DNA from: Forficula auricularia
Lineage: Eukaryota > Arthropoda > Insecta > Dermaptera > Forficulidae
Length of the DNA: 64,000 nucleotides
Assembly (NCBI GenBank): GCA_024734495.1
Contig: JALMQS010000102.1
Coordinates: 10,325,140-10,389,139 of the forward strand
Direction of reading: 5' to 3'
In this document: positions 22,542-33,889 of the stretch, one piece after another
Layout: every line of letters starts with the position of its first letter
Numbering within the stretch: position 1 is the first letter of the stretch
The notes under the pieces: generated by a model
Told to the model about the DNA's origin: nothing
Databases searched by the model: none
What the model saw: only the letters and a program-made list of their open reading frames with translations
Position numbers and translations under genes: made by a program

Positions 22542-22841
22542 ATACATTTTCTTAAATTTTTAAACAACAAATTAGGTTTATTATTTTTGTACAACACTCC
22601 TGGCTCTGGTTTTCATCAGTAGAGCCTTCTTTTTATTTATTCTGAAATTGTTTTCTAATGAATTTGGGATTTAAAAAACATAAATTTTGGCTCAAGTACT
22701 TTACGGTAGAGCCTAAATTTTACACAGCTTTTAAGAAGAGGTGACGAATGGATTGCCTATATTCAGGCGTTTGGTGTGTGCAAGGCTAGAATTTTTCTTT
22801 AGGAACAATCTAAATGTTTTCAAATATTGCTTAGGAATAAC

Positions 22842-25054
22842 CGAGGGGTGATCCGCGATTGGAAGTAGGTGTACACCTATTTGAAAGTATTTTGGAAGTA
22901 GTTGAAAATATTTGGAAGTACTTGAAAATATTTGAAAGTATTTGGAAATATTTGAAAGTACTTGGGAATGTTTGAAAGTACTTGTGAATATTTGAAGTGC
23001 TTGGAAATATTTGTAAGTACTTGGAAATATTTGTAAGTACTTGGAAATATTTGGAATTACTTGGAAATATTTGGAAGTAGTTGAAATATTTGGAAGTAGT
23101 TGGAAATATTTGGAAGTACTTGGAAATATTTGGAAGTACTTGGAAATATTTGGAAGTAGTTGGAAATATTTGGAAGTACTTGAAAATATTTGGAAGTACT
23201 TGGAAATATTTGGAAGTACTTGGAAATATTTGGAAGTAGTTGGAAATATTTGGAAGTAGTTGGAAATATTTGGAAGTAGTTGGAAATATTTGGAAGTAGT
23301 TGGAAATATTTGAAGTAGTTGGAAATATTTGAAGTAGTTGGAAATATTTGGAAGTAGTTGGAAATATTTGGAAGTAGTTGGAAATATTTGGAAGTAGTTG
23401 GAAATATTTGGAAGTACTTGGAAATATTTGGAAGTACTTGGAAACATTTGGAAGTAGTTGGAAATATTTGTAAGTAGTTGGAAATATTTGGAAGTACTTG
23501 GAAATATTTGGAAGTACTTGGAAACATTTGGAAGTAGTTGGAAATATTTGGAAGTACTTGGAAATATTTGGAAGTACTTGGAAATATTTGGAAGTAGTTG
23601 GAAATATTTGGAAGTACTTGGAAATATTTGGAAGTAGTTGGAAATATTTGGAAGTAGTTGGAAATATTTGGAAGTAGCTTGGAAATATTTGGAAGTAGTT
23701 GGAAATATTTGGAAGTAGTTGGAAATATTTGGAAGTAGTTGGAAATATTTGGAAGTAGTTGGAAATATTTGGAAGTACTTGGAAATATTTGGAAGTAGTT
23801 GGAAATATTTGGAAGTAGTTGGAAATATTTGGAAGTAGTTGGAAATATTTGGAAGTAGTTGGAAATATTTGGAAGTACTTGGAAATATTTGGAAGTAGTT
23901 GGAAATATTTGGAAGTAGTTGGAAATATTTGGAAGTAGTTGGAAATATTTGGAAGTAGTTGGAAATATTTGGAAGTACTTGAAATATTTGGAAGTAGTTG
24001 GAAATATTTTGAAGTAGTTGGAAATATTTGGAAGTACTTGAAAATATTTGGAAGTAGTTGGAAATATTTGAAGTACTTGAAATATTTGGAAGTAGTTGGA
24101 AATATTTGGAAGTAGTTGGAAATATTTGGAAGTAGTTGGAAATATTTGGAAGTAGTTGGAAATATTTGGAAGTAGTTGGAAATATTTGGAAGTAGTTGGA
24201 AATATTTGGAAGTAGTTGGAAATATTTGGAAGTAGTTGGAAATATTTGGAAGTAGTTGGAAATATTTGGAAGTAGTTGGAAATATTTGGAAGTAGTTGGA
24301 AATATTTGGAAGTACTTGGAAATATTTGGAAGTAGTTGGAAATATTTGGAAGTAGTTGGAAATATTTGGAAGTAGTTGGAAATATTTGGAAGTAGTTGGA
24401 AATATTTGGAAGTACTTGGAAATATTTGGAAGTACTTGGAAATATTTGGAAGTAGTTGGAAATATTTGGAAGTACTTGGAAATATTTGGAAGTACTTGGA
24501 AATATTTGGAAGTAGTTGGAAATATTTGGAAGTAGTTGGAAATATTTGGAAGTAGTTGGAAATATTTGGAAGTAGTTGGAAATATTTGGAAGTAGTTGGA
24601 AATATTTGGAAGTAGTTGGAAATATTTGGAAGTACTTGGAAATATTTGGAAGTACTTGGAAATATTTGGAAGTAGTTGGAAATATTTGGAAGTAGTTGGA
24701 AATATTTGGAAGTAGTTGGAAATATTGGAAGTACTTGGAAATATTTGGAAGTAGTTGAAATATTTGGAAGTAGTTGGAAATATTTGGAAGTAGTTGGAAA
24801 TATTTGGAAGTAGTTGGAAATATTTGGAAGTAGTTGGAAATATTTGAAGTAGTTGGAAATATTTGGAAGTACTTGGAAATATTTGGAAGTACTTGGAAAT
24901 ATTTGGAAGTAGTTGGAAATATTTGGAAGTACTTGTAAATATTTGGAAGTACTTGGAAATTTTGAAGTATTTGGAAGTACTTGGAAATATTTGGAAGTAC
25001 TTGGAAATATTTGGAAGTACAAGTACAGCATATTAGGTCGCGGTTCACCCCTCG
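22842..25054 (-). mobile_element. Family A element, copy A2, expanded by an internal minisatellite
   Basis: Left end CGAGGGGTGATCCGCGATTG and right end GGTCGCGGTTCACCCCTCG are the same inverted termini as the 165-507 bp copies, and the flanks are an exact 8-bp duplication, GGAATAAC (22834-22841 and 25055-25062). Almost the whole 2.2 kb interior is a tandem array. An 8-bp duplication fits hAT-like (or P-like) transposition. No transposase is encoded. The long minus-strand open frames (779 and 663 aa) exist only because the repeat unit contains no stop codon in any minus-strand frame. Confidence 0.9.
22880..25022 (+). repeat. Minisatellite, 20-bp unit made of two 10-bp halves
   Basis: The unit is TTGGAAATATTTGGAAGTAG (last base G or C), that is, two diverged 10-mers TTGGAAATAT and TTGGAAGTAG. 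Roughly one hundred units are present. The central part is most regular. The left edge (22880-23050) and right edge (24950-25022) are more degenerate, as expected if arrays grow and homogenise from the middle. Isolated 1-base indels (for example near 23310, 23675, 23980 and 24726) shift phase. Confidence 0.97.
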
Positions 25055-25301
25055 GGAATAACCTATACAAATTTGAGTATAGTTATAATATATCTATAAG
25101 TTTATGTATGAGAGCCGTTCAGAGCCCAATCCAATTAAGTTTATTAACCAAAAAATTTATGTTTTTTCAATCCCAAATTTATTAGCAAACAATTTCAGAA
25201 GAAGTAAAAAAAGGGCTCTACTGATGAAAACCAGAGCCAGGAGTTTTGTAAAAAAAAATAATAAACCTAATTTGTTGGTTAAGAATTTTCGAAAATGTAT
25301 A

Positions 25302-25884
25302 AATGGGGGGGCCAAGGTGTGCGTCATGCTTTTCTGGAGAATTTTTAGTTTTAAAACAGGAAAACATGCATTTCATGGGATATTGATATTTTTAGGGTAT
25401 GAAAAGAGTAAAATAATTAAGGCATCAATGGAACTTTGAAGTTATAATTGAAGAACAGAGAAGGATAAAATTAAGAAAAAGTTTGTATATAAAAAAACGG
25501 AGAAAAAAGTGAAACTTTTACATGACTTAGTACGCTGTTTGCAGTTTTGTTGAATAATGCAAATTGATTGTTTATTATTTTTTACTAGAGGAACGGATTA
25601 AAAAAATGATATTTTTTTTGAATACTCGTAATTTTTCATTTTTTTAACAGGAAGATCTGGAGCTAGAAAGCCTAAAATTTAATCAGTTCTCTGAATTGAA
25701 AATACAATGATTTTAGAATAAGAACGAACGTTCTACGACTTTTCGTTCCAAAGATATCGTGGAAATCAGAATCCATGCACAGAGAGAAATAGTTAAAGTG
25801 AAAAAAAAATATGGTTTAAAATTATTTTTCATTTTTCATCACGTTTCATACATTTTTAAACGCAATGAAAAATTAAAAAAAAAT
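25302..25884. other. AT-rich spacer
   Basis: No recognisable gene or repeat family. Confidence 0.5.
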
Positions 25885-26582
25885 AATAAGCTGACGTGTT
25901 CTGATGTGGCCATCCACTTAACTTTACCATACAACCTGGGCCCTAAAATTATTTATAATCATGTAGGGGGGGGGGGGGTTAGTTTATTTTTATACTTCTG
26001 GGGTCCCACTGATTATGTATACAAAATTTGGTTGAGTTTGGTAAATGGCCAAGATTTTCATTTTTTGACCTCCCCCCCCCATTTTTGGAGGTTAGTTTTG
26101 GCATTTTTAGACTTCTGGGAGTCCATTGATTATATATACAAAATTTGGTTGAATTTGCTCAAATGGCCTAGATTTTTAATTTTAAACCCTCTCTCCACCC
26201 CCCTTAATTTTGGGTCGATATGCACCAAAATCTAATCAGCTCTTAATCTCAATGGACCAAAACTACGTGTGAAATTTGGTTTCGATATTCAAACTAGTTT
26301 TTGAGCTAGCTCGTCCACACAAAATTTGGTAACGCACAGACTAACAGACAGACAACCAAACAACCAGACTAACAGACATTTTGACAAAACAATTATTATC
26401 TCGAAAAATCTAATTTTTTCAATGTTCACTTATTAGAGCTTTTTGAAATGCCATGGTTTCGCTCAATTTTTTTTAATCAAAATAGTTTCAGCCGTTTTTG
26501 AGATATTTCGAAAAAAAGAAGGGAAAAAACCACTTTTTTCATGCACGATTACAATACTTGACCATACCCTGTATGGTAAAGT
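25885..26582 (+). mobile_element. Family C element, copy C3
   Basis: Complete, from AAGCTGACGTGTTCTGATGT to CATACCCTGTATGGTAAAG. A 158-aa open frame crossing its left half is incidental, because it runs through G and C homopolymers and is not conserved in other copies. Confidence 0.85.
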
Positions 26583-26769
26583 AAAAAATGAAAATTTTTG
26601 TCTGAATTTAAAACTAGTCCGCGAAGCCTGCCTGCCAGGCGTACCAAACTATTTAATGTAGAATTTTTTATATTAAAATAATTATCAAATATAGCATTAC
26701 GAAAACTTAGAGCAAGAGGAGTTGGAGTGGAATTTGGACTATTGAAATAAAATTAAGGAAAACCAAAAT

Positions 26770-26872
26770 AATGCGTTGTCTTCGAAACAAATTTGGCGCC
26801 CAAAATGCCGGCTGTGCCCGGGGACAGATGACCCCTTGCACCCCCCCCCCCCCCCATGCCAACTAAGCCACT
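26770..26872 (-). repeat. Possible hAT-like end with C tract
   Basis: Minus strand starts TCAGTGGCTTAGTTGGCATG followed by a G run and GTCATCTGTCCCCGGGCACA. Such CAGTGGC starts are typical of hAT termini. The other end is not found. Confidence 0.3.
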
Positions 26873-27425
26873 GATGATATGATACTCAGCATCCTTCAAT
26901 TTGGAAACACTTGCAAGGAAAAACAATCAATCATCATTAACTGTTGTAATAAGCAAGTGTTAATTTTTTTACATGTATTAGGTATATTAAATATTTTAGA
27001 AAAATATGTTATAACATTTTTTTTATTATTCCTTATATGACTATGTGAAATAAGTAGAATATTCTGCACGTGGAGACAATCTACTATTTGTAGATATGAA
27101 AACATAAATAAAGTTCTCTGTGTCAGGTATTATAAAAATATTACTTTACTCAGGCACGTGTCAAGGAGAGAGAAAAGTATGTGATAAAAATTCTTTTAAT
27201 TATTATTCTATGGAATAAATTATCTTATTCTTTGTAAATTGAATTCAAGTTCTATTCAATCATTCTCATTCGAATAATTAAATAAATATACTTTTCAATT
27301 AGAATCTGATTAGGGTCGAGAACAAAAATGGTAAAAACAGGACCCTATGATATTTAGTTTTCTGAATGTTCGTCTGACATCTCTGTAGTTTCTTAAATAT
27401 TAAAGCTGGAAATAACTCACATATA
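26873..27425. other. AT-rich spacer
   Basis: Nothing recognised. Confidence 0.5.
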
Positions 27426-27433
27426 GTTTAATC

Positions 27434-27605
27434 CGAGGGGTGAACCGCGACCTAATATGCTGTACACCTACTTCCACTTCTACTTCCAAATATTTCCAAG
27501 CTCCCAAATATTTCCAAGTAATTCCAAATATTTCCAAGTACTTCCAAATATTCCAAGTACTTCCAAAGAGGTGTACACTTACTTCCAATCGCGGATCACC
27601 CCTCG
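27434..27605 (+). mobile_element. Family A miniature element, copy A3
   Basis: CGAGGGGTGAACCGCGACCT to TCGCGGATCACCCCTCG, 172 bp, flanked by GTTTAATC and ATTTAATC (7 of 8). The interior has a handful of TTCCAAATAT/TTCCAAGTAC units between the two GTGTACA-type subterminal blocks. This is the short form of the array in A2. Confidence 0.9.
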
Positions 27606-28136
27606 ATTTAATCGTTTAAAGAGGTAAAATTCAACAAAACATAAGAGTTCTGATGAAAAAAAATTATAAGACATCAATCAAAGGACAAAAATTGTGTCCT
27701 GTCGCCTCTTCTAATAGCTTTGAAACCAAGTAATTTACAAACCTGTAAAAGTTATAATTCTGTACTTTTCCTGAAGATGAGCTTACAGCTCGAAATAGAT
27801 ATATTTATTGAAAAAATTTACATCTTTTATTTTTTTAATTTTAATGTGAAACAAGTGACCTAGAAATCTTAACTCATAGTAAATGAATATTGGATATAAT
27901 ATTTATTTACTTTTATATTTATCTGTAAAAGTAAGTTATTGGGACTATTTGCTTTGTTATAAAATTTCGATGTCCAATGAAAAAAATCTAGTGAAAAAAA
28001 ATTTTGAGCACATATCGTGTCAAATTATCATCGATGAATAATACATCTTTTAAAATGTTATTAAATGTTTTTTTAGTAATTTGTATTCTGATTCTACAAT
28101 ACCCAAAGCAGCCAGAATCGCACTTTTTTGCTCAGA
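27606..28136. other. Spacer containing a hammerhead-like hairpin
   Basis: AT-rich. Apart from the motif at 27771-27801 nothing is recognised. Confidence 0.5.
27771..27801 (+). ncRNA. Hammerhead-like motif, type 2
   Basis: CTGAAGA, one T, GAGCT-TAC-AGCTC (five perfect pairs), GAAA, TAGA, then TA. It fits CUGANGA, stem II, GAAA and a one-pair stem III (A-U) with a four-base loop before the UH cleavage site. No convincing stem I, so I treat it as a hammerhead-like relic. Confidence 0.45.
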
Positions 28137-28144
28137 GTTTCATC

Positions 28145-28651
28145 CGAGGGGTGAACCGCGACCTAATATGCTGTTCATCTACTTCCACTCGTACTACCAA
28201 ATATTTCCAAGTAGATTAAAAATTCACAGTTCATTGGACAATGTTTTTATTGAAGCTCTTATTCAATTTTTGTACAACGCTTCGTCTCTCTCGAGACTTT
28301 TTCAAGCAAAGAAAAATTCTACTATGTCTCAATTATTTTTATTGTTATCTCAACCAATGTTGCTCTAACCAATTGAGTGCTTGAAAAAGTCTCGAGAGAG
28401 ACGAAACGTTGTACAAAAATTGAATAAGAGCTTCAATAAAAAACATTGTCCAATGAACTGTGAATTTTTAATCTACTAATTATAATGGACATTAATCAAC
28501 ATAATTACCAAGTACTTTCAAACATTCCCAAGTACTCCAAATATTTCCAAGCACTTTCAAAATATTTCACAAGTACTTCCAAATATTTCCAAGAACTTCC
28601 AAATACTTCCAAAGAGGTGTACACCTACTTCCAATCGCGGATCACCCCTCG
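28145..28651 (+). mobile_element. Family A element, copy A4, with nested foldback
   Basis: Same termini as A3, with an exact 8-bp duplication GTTTCATC at 28137-28144 and 28652-28659. The interior tandem units are split by a 266-bp foldback (28211-28476). On both sides the TTCCAA units resume (to the right ACTTCCAAATATTTCCAAGA). Confidence 0.9.
28211..28476. mobile_element. Foldback nested in A4
   Basis: Ends GTAGATTAAAAATTCACAG and its inverse CTGTGAATTTTTAATCTAC. Arms share CTCTCGAGACTTTTTCAAGC, whose inverse includes GAGAGACGAAACGTTGTAC. A related half copy lies at 7383-7556. The GAAACGTTGTA segment resembles GAAA plus a short stem III and GUA of a hammerhead, but CUGANGA is replaced by CTTGAAA. 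Confidence 0.7.
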
Positions 28652-28776
28652 GTTTCATCCATTCGCTTAATCTTCTACATTTATAGTTTTCCTTTAGCGA
28701 GATTCGATATTTCTAAACATGTTTATTGTGATACTATATATTCAACTCTTAAATTTTAGACATTAGGGAATGATTT

Positions 28777-29335
28777 TTTTTACTTTATCCAATGCGAAGC
28801 ATGGGTAAAGTATTGTAATCGCTCTCGCGCCAAGCGGGACTTCAAAGGGTCTTCAGGTAAAGACTACGGAACCCATGGACTCAATTAAGGTCACAAATTG
28901 TAGTATTCAATTAGGTTGAATTTTAGCACGTGACGATTTTGCCAAAAATTACCAGGGATCTCGTCGAGAGGCCAAAAAGTGCCATTTTTTGGAAGTGCGT
29001 GCGGATGGATGGATGTTATCGTTTTTTTCGTCCACGATTTTTTCCACACCTTTGCACCGATTGAAATGAAATTGAAAACCTAACATTAGTTTAACAAAAT
29101 GAAGCGCTGATTAGTTTTTGGTACATATCCGCCCACAAACATTAGTACTTTATTTCAGTACTTTTTTAGTTTTTTCTAAATATCTTGAAAATGACTTAAC
29201 CAATTTTGATGAAATTTAAAATCTTAATTAAGTACCTTGGGGACAACAAAAAAATTAAATGAAGTTTTTAGTAAAAGTATATTTTAAAGTACTTTACTCT
29301 AGAGTAAGATTGTACTTTTTTAAATTCCTTATTTT
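28777..29335 (+). mobile_element. Family D element, copy D4
   Basis: Starts TTTACTTTATCCAATGCGAA and matches D1 and D2 through the TACTTTACTCTAGAGTAAG segment, then stops, so it lacks the CGATCCGTTGCAG end. Confidence 0.75.
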
Positions 29336-29511
29336 ACGAAAATTAAAAAAAAAACTTTATAATTTATTCATTTGATCGGTAATATAGCTCATTTAAACTT
29401 GTTTATTTTGAAAAAAAATATTCTTGTAAAATTCAGAGAAGCTACAATAATAATCTAATGAAAAGATAAATATAAAGAACAAATCGCAAATCAAAGTTGA
29501 ATATGCTTAAT

Positions 29512-29657
29512 TACATGCCAGAAGAAGTCCATCCCTTTAGGAAATGAACCCATGTACCAAACCTACTATCCAGGTATCAGGAGGAAAAATTTCTAATAGT
29601 TTCCAGATAAGAAGTTTGGCACGTGGGTTCAATTTACGAGGGGACCTTCTGGTATGT
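29512..29657. mobile_element. Decayed tRNA-like foldback
   Basis: Arms ACATGCCAGAAGAAGTCC and GGGACCTTCTGGTATGT with B-box-like GGTTCAATTTA (plus) and its counterpart AAATGAACCC. Same design as 9672-9899 and 20032-20569 but with more mismatches. Confidence 0.5.
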
Positions 29658-29863
29658 TTTTAAGGTTATTCAACAACAACCTTGATACGATATATGATGC
29701 AATAAGGACTTTAAATTCATTTTATTTCACTCTCGCTCTGTTCCTTTTAAATTTAAACTTGTTCAATAAATAATTTGAGAAATTCAAAATAATAATAACA
29801 AGTAGTGTACTTTTGCTTTGCGAAAATTAAAGATCAAACACAGAAAAGTGAGTATATAACTTT

Positions 29864-30066
29864 TAAGGGAGTTAGGTATTAGTTCTAGGTGAAACATTTT
29901 AATATAATAATTAAACTTGAGCAAGATGCGAGGTAGGTTTCACAGTTTTCTTTGACTCCTGATGATGGGCTCACCCCCGAAATGTATCGAATTCAAAACT
30001 CAATTTTGTTTTATTTCTTTTTTTGTGAAACCTACCTCGCATTTTGCTCAAGTTTTATTATTATAC
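29864..30066. mobile_element. Foldback with head module and hammerhead-like motif
   Basis: Head AGTTAGGTATTAGTTCTAGG then GTGAAACA. Arms ATTAAACTTGAGCAAGATGC and the inverse near 30035-30060. The loop contains CTGATGA, T, GGG...CCC, GAAA, TGTA, TC (29959-29988, plus), a hammerhead-like core with a three-pair stem II. Confidence 0.55.
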
Positions 30067-30777
30067 ATAATTTTTAAGAAAAAATAAAACTGACTTCAAA
30101 AAATTAAATGCAACAAATAAAATACACTAAAAGGTATAAAATAATTATTATCTTATTTAGTTACAACTAAACGACGAAATATTAACATGAAATTACTTTT
30201 TGAAGTCGGTGCCAAACATATACCTTTTATGAATCGCACTCGACGGATCTTACTTAGTACGTTTGGAAGGTATGCTCGCTTATAGGTATAGTTTGTTTGG
30301 TACCGACATCAAAAAGTAATTTCATGTTAATATTTCGTCGTTTAGTTGTAACTAAATAAGATAATAATTATTTTATACCTTTTAGTGTATTTTATTTGTT
30401 GCATTTAATTTTTTGAAGTCGGTTTTATTTTTTCTTAAAAATTATTTTTATTTTTCTCTTTTTAGTGATGTTATTAATAGTGATCATATCATCAGAACTT
30501 GACCAAATTAATATGACACCATCCCTAAGATACCCCTTTCGAATAAAAAAAGAATCATCGAAATCGGTTCATAAACAAAGAAGTTAGGCCTAAACAAACC
30601 TAACAAAAAGGTCTAATACCTATGAAAAAAAATGGGACCAATCGGAAGGTAGACTGAACCCAATGCAATTTTTTTTTCAAAATCGGTTCACAATTGGCGG
30701 AGATATGAGGTAACATAGGCACAAAAAAAAAATCAGTCGAATAGATAACCTCCTCCTTTTTTGAAGTCGGTTAAAAA
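30067..30777 (+). mobile_element. Family B element, copy B2 (loop isomer II)
   Basis: Same orientation, arms and tail as B1, but the loop (about 30220-30300) reads TATACCTTTTATGAATCGCA first, which is the reverse complement of the B1 loop. It abuts the preceding foldback directly. Confidence 0.85.
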
Positions 30778-31140
30778 GTGAGAAGTAGGCTGCTTGGAAA
30801 AATTTCTAATAATAATTATGCATACAAAGCCTCTAAGAAAAATTTCAATTGTATTCACTTATTTTATTTTGCGATATTTAATAGAAATGATATCGATAGT
30901 TCATACAGTTATTAAATCTACTAAGAAAACTAAATACATTTTGAAACAAACTAATTTTTCGTATTTTTTCATTATTGACTGGTAAATGATTTTTTTTTTT
31001 AATGAATTAAAAAAGAGAACTAGAAGAAAATAATTCAGCATCGGTTAGTAAAATGTGGAGAATATTGGATTTATTCATTAAATTTAATGACAACCTTTGA
31101 ATAAATAAATATATTGAAGGATTATAACGTTATAAATAAA
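30778..31140. other. AT-rich spacer
   Basis: Nothing recognised. Confidence 0.5.
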
Positions 31141-31212
31141 TTAAAAATTTATAATTCCAGCAGAAGGCACACTCTTTTATAAAAATTCTGCTACTCTCGG
31201 CAAAAAACTTTT
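31141..31212 (+). repeat. Ribozyme-element fragment without core
   Basis: TTTATAATTCCAGCAGAAGG ... ACTCTTTTATAAAAATTCTG then CTACTCTCGGCAAAA. These are the outer parts of the 45672 type joined directly, with the ribozyme deleted. Confidence 0.65.
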
Positions 31213-32164
31213 AATTTAGAATAAATATCTAATTATAAATAACATGATTAGTTACTGAAGTAGAATTCTTTCGATTCTGAGCAATGGTGAAATCCATTTT
31301 TAATCAAAGTATAGAGATTTAGGGAGCGTGGTACTGAACAATAGTTATAAAAGAAAATTTGACTATTATATGCTTGTTTAAAAAAAAATAGGATTCTTAT
31401 AAGTGTATATAACATATCTAGTTAAAGTGATTTTAAATTAGGTAATTATTAAAAGTGGTCAAGAGCATCAGATTACAAAGAAGGTGGTTTTTGCTATCAC
31501 AATCTTTGGTGGAAAGTTTTAATCAAGTAGATCATATTTCCGTTTCATCATATGCTCTCAGTTCAAGTCAGGAATGACCCCACTGAATGACAATTTAATA
31601 TGGATTTTGGAATTTTATATAACTATATAGATCATATTTTATAGTTGAGACAAAAATTTCAAATTTATTAAAAATAAAAACTATTTTCTCTCTATATGCT
31701 ATTTATTTATGAAAATTAAAGACTCTACATATATTGTTATTGATACTAATTGATTAAATTTACCAAGTAAAAATGAAATAATTTGAAAATTGGAAAAAAA
31801 CATATTGATTGGCGAGCTAGGTTCAAATAACGCCATCTGGTGGCGGTTGTTAGAACTTGGAGCGCCAAGCTCTTCTCATTCAGGGAAATAAATAAATACA
31901 TTTACTTTAAGAATTCAAAATTTAAAATATTTTAATCAATAATTATAAGCACGGGCCTATCGATAAATATTTAAGAGAGAGGAAATGGGTATGAAATGAG
32001 CCCGAGGGGAAAGAGAACGGCTAATTTACAATTAATATAAACATATATATTTGTTTAAAAATTGTTTTATATATTTTGCAGAAATATTTACATTGCCCTA
32101 GTTAGGGAATTTTTTTAAGGGGGGATGGCCGCAGTGGCGGCGCCAGTGTTGAGCGAGGTGTGGC
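31213..32164. other. Mostly unassigned spacer
   Basis: AT-rich except for the 31810-31880 block around the CTCF-like match. CAGTGGCGGCGCCAGTG at about 32134 resembles a hAT-type end without a partner. Confidence 0.45.
31831..31843 (-). promoter_or_regulatory. Match to the CTCF core motif
   Basis: On minus the sequence is CCACCAGATGGCG, which satisfies the CTCF core consensus CCASYAGRKGGCR at every position. It sits in a small GC-rich patch of an AT-rich region. A 13-base match can arise by chance or be part of a repeat, so function is only suggested. Confidence 0.35.
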
Positions 32165-32590
32165 GACCGCCCAACCAAATTTTTGTTGAAAAACTGCAAT
32201 ATTTTGCAAAAAAATCGCAGTTTTTCCTTCATAAAATGAAAATTACTGGTCCAAGAAACTTGATTCCTATCTCATTCTGTAGGAAATCTTATTGACTTGA
32301 ACGTTTACTTGGACCACTTTTTTGATAAAACTCTTAGATTTATAGATATCCAGCATTTTCCATGACCCATGAGGATTCGGATCATATTCTGTCTGGAAAA
32401 TGTAGGATATCTATAAATCTAAGAGTTTTAACAAAAAAGTGATCCATGTAAACGTTCAATTTAACAAAATTTTTCTAGAGAATGTGATCGAAATCAAGTT
32501 CCTAGGATGAGTGCTTTTCATTTTATGAAGAAAAAACAAATTGCATTTTTTTCCAAATTTCAACCTCATTGCGACACAGGTTACCATTAT
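32165..32590. mobile_element. Foldback element of about 420 bp
   Basis: Left arm about 32175-32360 and right arm about 32395-32580 are inverted copies (CTTAGATTTATAGATATCC against GGATATCTATAAATCTAAG, and CTTCATAAAATGAAAA against TTTTCATTTTATGAAG). The outer parts have drifted. No coding. Confidence 0.75.
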
Positions 32591-33889
32591 ACGATTAATA
32601 TGAAACTTTGTTTAAATTGTAGCAAATTTAATCTTGTTTTAAAATGTACAGAGGCTTCTTTGTTGAAAACGTGCTCCTTCATGGTTAAAATGGGAAAAAA
32701 TCGAAAAAGTGCGAGTTTTAGGGATATTCAAAAGTGAACCAGGGGGCTGTTTTTTGCATTTCCATTAAAAATCGAACTACTGGACCAATTTTCTATTTTT
32801 TTCTTTTAATCAACGCGAAAATTTATCTTCTTTAATTTACTATAGGACGGTTATTTCTAAAATATGAACTGTTTTCGAGTTATAAGCGAAAAACTGGAAA
32901 AAGTCCGAAAATGTCGAGGTTTTTCGGCCGCCAAAAGTTGTCTTCCAGACTTTCGAGTGTCGCAAGCTTAGATTTGACATACCCACACCATACCAAACGA
33001 CCCTAAAAAAATATTTTCCCGCAATTAATATAAGCTAAAACCCCCTATTTAATGGGCTATGTGAGAAGAAGAATTTTTTTTGAGATCTACGTTTTTCAAT
33101 CTGTATTGATTTGTTAAGAATAAAATTAATCTCATAACATAAATAGTTATTAAGATATTGACTCGATTTTTCTAGAGGGGCCAGTGCCCCGCTTGCCCCC
33201 TTCCCCCTTAACTACAAGCGCATGCATATTTATCGAAATGTTTTTTAAGAAAGTTTTATATTTAGATATTTTAGATAGTCTTGCATGACTTGGATATACC
33301 CATATATAATCAATGAAGTTTGAGATCTAACTAAAAATGTAATCTATTTAAGAACGAAAAATATAAATCTTCGATATCTATAAAAAAAACCCCTACATTA
33401 AGGGGAATTTCCCCTTGGTCTGTTTCTATTGCGAATCTTTATTAATTTGTAGCATTGGTCGTAGACATGGATGCTATTTGTAGGTTTCCGGAATGACCTA
33501 CTCAATATAATCGTCGTTGTTGCAATATTATTAGCACGCCTACTCGGCCTTTGTCATCTTGCCAAATCTTGCGAATGGGTTGTCTACCGTATAGGCGTTT
33601 CGCTAAATATTCTACGCTCTATTGAGAAATTTTACTTATAGATGTTAGACATTGATCTACCTTATTATAGAAAATGAATAACACTTTTCTAAGGTCACCC
33701 GGTATGAGGCAACAAAGAAGTTAGCAGTTTATTACCTTAAATAATTTTGCACCTCTTTAATTTAAAGCTTGCTAAAACTTAATTAGGCTCAGTGCTTGCA
33801 ATGAAACTTATTTTGATTGTTAGAAAATAATTATTTTGAATGAAAAATGAAAAAACTACGGAACCTTCCGTGTGTGAGTCAGTCATAAC
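32591..33889. other. Unassigned sequence
   Basis: No family recognised. 33420-33700 is less AT-rich and may be unique host sequence. TTTTCTAGAGGGGCCAGTG near 33170 is a GC patch. Confidence 0.45.

Larger units (their letters stand above)
22542..25301. mobile_element. Foldback element flanking the minisatellite
   Basis: 22542-22690 (GTACAACACTCCTGGCTCTG, then TTTTCATCAGTAGAGCC) is the inverted counterpart of 25147-25301 (GGCTCTACTGATGAAAACC, then AGAGCCAGGAGTTTTGTA). Family A copy A2 sits between the arms with its own exact target duplication, so the foldback was there first. Confidence 0.7.

Noticed and set aside
22880..25022. Regular repeats reminiscent of a CRISPR array
   Set aside because: There are no unique spacers; the 20-bp unit is contiguous, the context is eukaryotic, and the array lies within transposon ends.
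22731..25070. Minus-strand open frames of 779 and 663 aa rich in the repeat FPTTSKYFQLLPNISNYFQI
   Set aside because: They overlap in two frames over the same minisatellite. The 20-bp unit has no stop in any minus-strand frame, so long frames are automatic. Indels switch frame freely without consequence.
25759..26235. 158-aa plus-strand open frame
   Set aside because: It crosses the boundary and homopolymer runs of family C copy C3, and other C copies do not keep the frame.
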